A stretch of DNA of 64,000 nucleotides from Hymenobacter sp. DG25A (GTDB taxonomy: Bacteria; Bacteroidota; Bacteroidia; Cytophagales; Hymenobacteraceae). The stretch is taken from assembly GCF_001280305.1 (NCBI RefSeq), contig NZ_CP012623.1:2728001-2792000 (forward strand), in the 5' to 3' direction. The translations under genes were made by a program, and so were the position numbers. How positions within the stretch are numbered: the stretch's first letter is position 1; every line of letters starts with the position of its first letter. Under the pieces are notes generated by a model. That model did no database searches. It worked only from the letters and a program-made list of their open reading frames with translations, and was not told where the DNA came from. This document shows positions 59,864 through 64,000 of the stretch, piece after piece.

Positions 59864-60961
59864 TCAGGAAGATATTACGGCTGCCGGATGGGCCGCAGAG
59901 TAGAACGATTGAAAGCGCCGAATATTGACCTCGGCCCACATTTCTGTGGTGCCCGCCAACACATCGGCGAAGTGCTCGGCCAGCAGCGGCGCCATGAGCA
60001 CACCCTTGGAACCGAAACCGTTGCATATACTCAGGAAAGGCTCCGCCGGATGCGTGCCTAGTAAGGGTTTTCGGTCGCGCACGGCCGGGCGCACGCCCGC
60101 CCATTGCTGCAACACGGTAAACGGCAATGTGGTTACCTCCGCAAAGCGCTGGCTTAGCTCCGTGCGGGCCTCCACTGTAGTGCCCGCCGCAAACGGCGGC
60201 CAGCGGTAAGTAGCCCCCACCCGGAACCGCGCGTTGCCGAGCGGTACTACGTAAGCGCCTTTATTTAATACCTGGTCTTCAGTTAACCCCGGGCAGTGCA
60301 CGTCCAGTACCTCGCCCTGATTAGGGGTCAGCGGCAGCCAGCTAAACCAGGGGTTGTGCACGGCCGCGGCACCTTCGCAGAAGATAACGCGGCCCGCCCG
60401 CACCGTATCGGCGTAGCAGACATCCGTGGCATTGGTAACAAGCTGTTCCGGCACGAAAGTTTCCCGGCGCAGCCAGCCTTCTGCCACTCCTTTTTCGGCC
60501 TGCGCAGCCAGCATTTCGCGCACCTGCACAAAGCCTCCGCCACGAATGCGCATGCCGCCGAAATCCTGCCGCACGCCCGGCAGCGGTGGCAGCTCGGCAC
60601 TAACTTCTTCCACAAACTCCTGCCAGGGGTGGTCGGCGCTGCGGGCCATGGCATTGTTCTGGTCGGCTACCGAGGAAAACAGCTTCAGAACAGGCAGCAG
60701 ATGCAGAAACTGCCCGCCCAGCTCCTGCTCCAGACTTTGGTAATAGCGAATGGCGGCCGGCAGAAATTCTGCCACGCGCCAGCCCAGCGCCAGGCGCTTG
60801 CCGGCCACGGGGTTCAGCAGTCCGGCGGCCACGGTGGAGGCAGTATCTACCGGGGCGGCATCCAGCACCAGCACCCGGTGGCCGCGGCGGCGCAGCACGG
60901 TGGCCAGCGTAGCACCGGCCAGGCCGTGGCCTATGAGCAGATAATCATAGTACTCTCTCAT
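59864..60961 (-). CDS. FAD-dependent oxidoreductase (DAO family)
   Basis: Flavoprotein of 365 aa. The FAD-binding GxGxxG-type motif is LLIGHGLAGATLATVL (8-23), and the C-terminal loop VRPAVRDRKPLLGTHP with GFGSKGVLMAPLLAEHFAD is like DAO/MnmC-type oxidases. Without an attached methyltransferase domain, MnmC is not supported; D-amino acid or glycine oxidase-like function is open. First gene of a pair with the propeller-barrel gene downstream. The ATG at 60961 is the likely start. Confidence 0.85.
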   Translation of the reverse strand: MREYYDYLLIGHGLAGATLATVLRRRGHRVLVLDAAPVDTASTVAAGLLNPVAGKRLALGWRVAEFLPAAIRYYQSLEQELGGQFLHLLPVLKLFSSVADQNNAMARSADHPWQEFVEEVSAELPPLPGVRQDFGGMRIRGGGFVQVREMLAAQAEKGVAEGWLRRETFVPEQLVTNATDVCYADTVRAGRVIFCEGAAAVHNPWFSWLPLTPNQGEVLDVHCPGLTEDQVLNKGAYVVPLGNARFRVGATYRWPPFAAGTTVEARTELSQRFAEVTTLPFTVLQQWAGVRPAVRDRKPLLGTHPAEPFLSICNGFGSKGVLMAPLLAEHFADVLAGTTEMWAEVNIRRFQSFYSAAHPAAVISS

Positions 60962-61047
60962 GGCGGCCAAGGTACACAAGTACGGCCCGAATGTGTAACT
61001 TACCTCGCCATTGAGCCTGTTTTTGGGCTGATTTCAGACTTTTTCGC

Positions 61048-61683
61048 ATGCTGGTTTCCGGGTTTACTTTCAACGCCTTTTCCGAAAACACTTACCTCCT
61101 GCAGGATGAAACCGGGGAGTGCGTCATCGTAGATCCGGGCTGCTACTCCACCGAGGAACAGCAGGCATTACGGCAGTATATTGAGGAGCACAAGCTGCGC
61201 GTGGTATTGCTGCTGAATACCCACGCCCACATCGACCACGTGCTGGGCAACCGGTTTGTGCTGGATACTTACAAAGTACCCTTCCTGCTGCACGAGGCCG
61301 ATTTTGCTACCCTGCGCGCTGTAGAGGCATATGCGCCATCTTATGGCTTTGCCCAATACCAGCCCGCTGAGCCCACCGGCACCCTGACGCCGGAAGAGCC
61401 CGTCCGCTTTGGGAACACGGAGCTGCAGGTACGCTTCACGCCCGGCCACGCGCCCGGCCACGTGGTGTTCTACCATGCCCCCACGCAAACCGTCATTGGC
61501 GGCGACGTGCTGTTCCAGGGCAGTATTGGCCGCACCGACCTGCCGGGCGGTGACTACGCCACGCTTATCAGCAGCATCAAAACCCAACTACTTTCCCTCC
61601 CCGATGAGGTAACGGTGTACCCCGGCCACGGCCCGGCTACCACCATTGGCGCGGAGCGCCGCTCCAACCCGTTCCTGCAGTAA
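61048..61683 (+). CDS. MBL-fold metal hydrolase (glyoxalase II-like)
   Basis: Zinc hydrolase of 211 aa. The motif THAHIDH (58-64) and the later GHAPGHVVFY, IGGDVLF and YPGHGPATTIG segments give the full set of ligands for a dinuclear metal site. Close to the hydroxyacylglutathione hydrolase group, which hydrolyses thioesters in detoxification; the actual thiol partner is unknown. Divergent from the oxidoreductase gene, with 86 bases between. Confidence 0.9.
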   Translation: MLVSGFTFNAFSENTYLLQDETGECVIVDPGCYSTEEQQALRQYIEEHKLRVVLLLNTHAHIDHVLGNRFVLDTYKVPFLLHEADFATLRAVEAYAPSYGFAQYQPAEPTGTLTPEEPVRFGNTELQVRFTPGHAPGHVVFYHAPTQTVIGGDVLFQGSIGRTDLPGGDYATLISSIKTQLLSLPDEVTVYPGHGPATTIGAERRSNPFLQ

Positions 61684-61731
61684 GGAGCTCCCCTTGTCTC
61701 TCTACCCTCTACCACCACCAAGATTCTTCCC

Positions 61732-62427
61732 TTGAAACGACACCTTCCCAACGCCGTAACCTGTCTTAATTTATTTGCGGGCTGCCTGGCGCTGGTACAG
61801 ATTTTTGCGGGCAATCCGCAGGCGGCGGCTTACCTGGTGGGCATTGCGGCCCTGTTTGATTTTGTGGATGGCCTGATTGCGCGGGCCCTGCACGTCAGCT
61901 CGCCCATTGGCAAAGACCTGGATTCGCTGGCCGATATGGTGTCGTTTGGGGTGGTGCCGGGCGCATTCCTATTCATACTGCTGCAGCAGGCGCTGCCCAC
62001 GGCTGGCCTGCCGCAGTGGCTGGCGTACGCGGGCTTTATTGTGACAGTATTTTCGGCGCTGCGGCTGGCTAAGTTCAACAACGATACCCGCCAGACCACT
62101 TCGTTCATTGGTTTGCCTACGCCAGCCAATACGCTGCTGGTGGCTTCGCTCCCGCTTATCCTGGCCAATGATACTTTTGGTTTGACGCCCTATATTCTGA
62201 ACGCCTGGGTGCTGCTGCCGCTTACGCTGCTGGTGTCTTATCTATTGGTAGCCGAAATCCCTCTGTTTGCCCTTAAATTCAAAAATATGAGCTGGCAGGA
62301 TAACTCTCTGCGCTTCATTTTTGTGCTGCTGGCCGTGGGGCTTATCCTGCTGCTTCAGGCTACCGCCATTCCGCTGGTTGTGCTGTTGTATGTAGCATTA
62401 TCCATGCTGAAACCCAGCTATAGCTAG
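61732..62427 (+). CDS. pssA: CDP-diacylglycerol--serine O-phosphatidyltransferase
   Basis: Integral membrane enzyme of 231 aa making phosphatidylserine, the precursor of phosphatidylethanolamine. The CDP-alcohol phosphotransferase motif is complete: Asp43, Asp46, Gly47, Ala50, Arg51, Gly60, Asp64, Asp68. The start codon is TTG (61732), the only one that begins the conserved KRHLPNAVTCLNLFAGC segment. It sits 48 bases after the MBL gene and 129 bases before porU. Confidence 0.93.
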   Translation: MKRHLPNAVTCLNLFAGCLALVQIFAGNPQAAAYLVGIAALFDFVDGLIARALHVSSPIGKDLDSLADMVSFGVVPGAFLFILLQQALPTAGLPQWLAYAGFIVTVFSALRLAKFNNDTRQTTSFIGLPTPANTLLVASLPLILANDTFGLTPYILNAWVLLPLTLLVSYLLVAEIPLFALKFKNMSWQDNSLRFIFVLLAVGLILLLQATAIPLVVLLYVALSMLKPSYS

Positions 62428-62556
62428 GCCGCACAATATTCTGCGGAGAAGGAAGTTATTATCTACCGGCGGTGAATGAACCGCCGGCCGGGTGCCGCTG
62501 TTCATAGCACCTCTTCCTTTTCCTTTATCCTGCTTTTGCCGCTGACCTAAACTTTT

Positions 62557-64000
62557 ATGCCCCGTCGTCCTCTGTTGCTGTTGCTCTGGATGCTGCTGGG
62601 CTGGTCGTGGGCCGGGCAGGCCCAGTCTCCCGATGGCCAAGCGCTGCGGGTAGCGCTGCATTGGCAAGGCACCGAAACCGTTTATTTACCCCAGGGCCGC
62701 ACCCGGCAGGTTCCTACGTTTGCGGAAGCCGGTTTTCGGCCCGGGCACCTGCTGCCTTTCTACCAGTTTAGTGTCGATGGTCGGGTGGCGACGGATGAGC
62801 TGCGGAATGCCGTATATGAGCCGCTGACGGCAGCCGAAAGCAAAGTACTGGGCGCTGCTACTATTGCCGGCGCGCCCGAGCTTCGCCGCGCCAGCGGCAC
62901 GGAAAATCGGCAGGCGCGCACCATGGTTACCCTCACGCCTCTTCGGCGCAATGCCGGCACCGGGCAGGTGGAGAAGCTGGTTTCGTTTACCTATTCCTAT
63001 ACCACCCGGGAAACGGTGGCGGCACGCCGCGGCGGCCACCACGTCTACGCCGCCAACTCAGTCCTGAGTCAGGGCCAATGGTATAAGATTGGGGTACCGG
63101 CCAGCGGCATCTATAAGCTGGATAAAGCCACGCTGCGCACGCTGGGGCTGGATGTGCAAACCCTGGACCCGCGCCGCCTGCAGCTCTATGGCAACGCCTT
63201 TGGCCAGCTCCCCCAGCTGAACAGCGCTCCTCGCCCCGACGACCTGGTGGAAAATGCCATCTACGTTTCCGGCAACAACGACGCCACCCTTAGCGACGAA
63301 GAATACGTGCTGTTCTACGCCCGCGGGCCGCACACCTGGGAGCCTACCTCCAACGAGCAGCGTCCCTTCCGCCACCTCTACCACACCTACACCGATACGG
63401 CCTATTACTTCCTGACGGTAGGCGCCACACCCGGCCGGCGGGTGGCACCGGCCGCGCCCGTCACTGGTCCCGCTACCACTACCATCTCCACCTTCCCCGA
63501 TCATCAGTTTCATGAAATTGATCTGGTGAACCTGCTGAAGTCGGGCCGCCAATGGCTTGGCGAAGGGTTTGATGCCAGCACTGTGCAAAAGGAATTCAGC
63601 TTTTCCTTTCCGGATCTGGTGGCCAATGAGCCGGTTTTGGTGACCAGCCTGACCGCCGCCACCGCCAATAGGGCCACTGCCTTTCGGGTGGCGCTCAACG
63701 GGCAGTCCATCGGCACCCAAACCGTTCCGGGCCTCAGCGGCGACTATTTTCCGGAGGCCGCCAACCTGCAGCTATCCACCTTCAGCAGCCCTACTCCTAC
63801 CGCCAATGAGCTCCGGGTAAGTCTCACCTATAATGTCGGGGGCGACTTCTCCGCGAAAGGCTACCTCGACTATCTGGAAATTACGGCGTGGCGTAAGCTG
63901 CGCTTAAGCGGCCCCTCGCTGGAGTTTCGGGCACTGGCTAGCACCACTGCCGGCGGTATGCAGGAGTTTGTCCTGGACAATGCCACGGGCGCTACTGTGT
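62557..64000 (+). CDS. porU: Type IX secretion system sortase PorU (3' truncated)
   Basis: Start of the T9SS signal peptidase/sortase; 481 codons are visible with no stop before the window ends. ATG at 62557 opens a signal peptide (RRPLLLLLWMLLGWSWAGQAQ). The next 270 residues match the N-terminal domain of PorU: SVLSQGQWYKIGVPASGIY, then DPRRLQLYGNAFGQLPQ, PDDLVENAIYVSGNND and EYVLFYARGPHTWEP. The C25-type catalytic domain with its Cys/His lies beyond the window. It removes the sorting signal from cargo and attaches lipopolysaccharide; PorZ of the same system is encoded at 24839. Confidence 0.88.
   Translation, partial: MPRRPLLLLLWMLLGWSWAGQAQSPDGQALRVALHWQGTETVYLPQGRTRQVPTFAEAGFRPGHLLPFYQFSVDGRVATDELRNAVYEPLTAAESKVLGAATIAGAPELRRASGTENRQARTMVTLTPLRRNAGTGQVEKLVSFTYSYTTRETVAARRGGHHVYAANSVLSQGQWYKIGVPASGIYKLDKATLRTLGLDVQTLDPRRLQLYGNAFGQLPQLNSAPRPDDLVENAIYVSGNNDATLSDEEYVLFYARGPHTWEPTSNEQRPFRHLYHTYTDTAYYFLTVGATPGRRVAPAAPVTGPATTTISTFPDHQFHEIDLVNLLKSGRQWLGEGFDASTVQKEFSFSFPDLVANEPVLVTSLTAATANRATAFRVALNGQSIGTQTVPGLSGDYFPEAANLQLSTFSSPTPTANELRVSLTYNVGGDFSAKGYLDYLEITAWRKLRLSGPSLEFRALASTTAGGMQEFVLDNATGATV

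Noticed and set aside
58747..59928. 393-codon open frame opposite the propeller-barrel gene
   Set aside because: Val/His/Gly-rich antisense shadow without domain support.

Overview
The window is chromosomal DNA from a member of the Bacteroidota, most likely a Hymenobacter-like Cytophagales bacterium. Evidence: GC-rich coding DNA with low-GC gaps; three type IX secretion (T9SS) features (PorZ, the start of PorU, and two secreted proteins with type A sorting domains); a Y_Y_Y/propeller histidine kinase; TANNTTTG -7 promoter boxes typical of this phylum; and the mreBCD-mrdA-rodA order found in the group. The genus is an inference from style, not a database match. I see no rRNA, tRNA, CRISPR array, insertion sequence or prophage.

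1-8773: the 3' end of a T9SS-sorted multicopper oxidase; a histidine kinase/response regulator pair with two matching palindromes flanking the regulator gene; an SdpR/SdpI-type pair with a palindromic operator; and aspS. 9074-23876, mostly plus strand: an ABC ATPase and a permease-M1 peptidase fusion; two small exported proteins; a cluster of DnaA boxes (15118-15196) just before tadA; sodA; an ArsR regulator with an old yellow enzyme and two related operator-like palindromes; a nucleoside permease; ndk (minus strand); an NrnA-type DHH phosphoesterase; and three consecutive FKBP prolyl isomerases.

23991-38468, mostly minus strand: a tdk-porZ-recO group; a nested palindromic repeat; a ferredoxin; two plus-strand genes of unclear role (28487-30695); the cell elongation block mreB-mreC-mreD-mrdA-rodA; and purH. 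38697-42413 is a compact four-gene set (acyl-CoA dehydrogenase-like, PIG-L deacetylase, NodS-like methyltransferase, converging GT2 glycosyltransferase) that looks like a small undescribed glycoconjugate pathway.

42471-48516, minus strand: two tandem beta-barrel paralogues, a UbiA prenyltransferase, a cold shock protein, a KdsC-like phosphatase, iscX, fdx with a near-consensus promoter, and a DUF2520 gene. 48676-51351 is a T9SS-sorted surface protein. 51460-56432 is a System I cytochrome c maturation operon (ccmBCDEF) whose CcmE has a CxxxY heme site and whose gaps carry inverted repeats and a terminator. 56602-64000 holds a propeller-barrel protein with an FAD oxidoreductase, an MBL hydrolase, pssA, and the start of porU.

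Most single genes are recognisable housekeeping genes. The items most worth a second look are the DnaA-box cluster, the four-gene Nod-factor-like set, the paired palindromes beside regulators, and the hairpins inside the mre and ccm operons.
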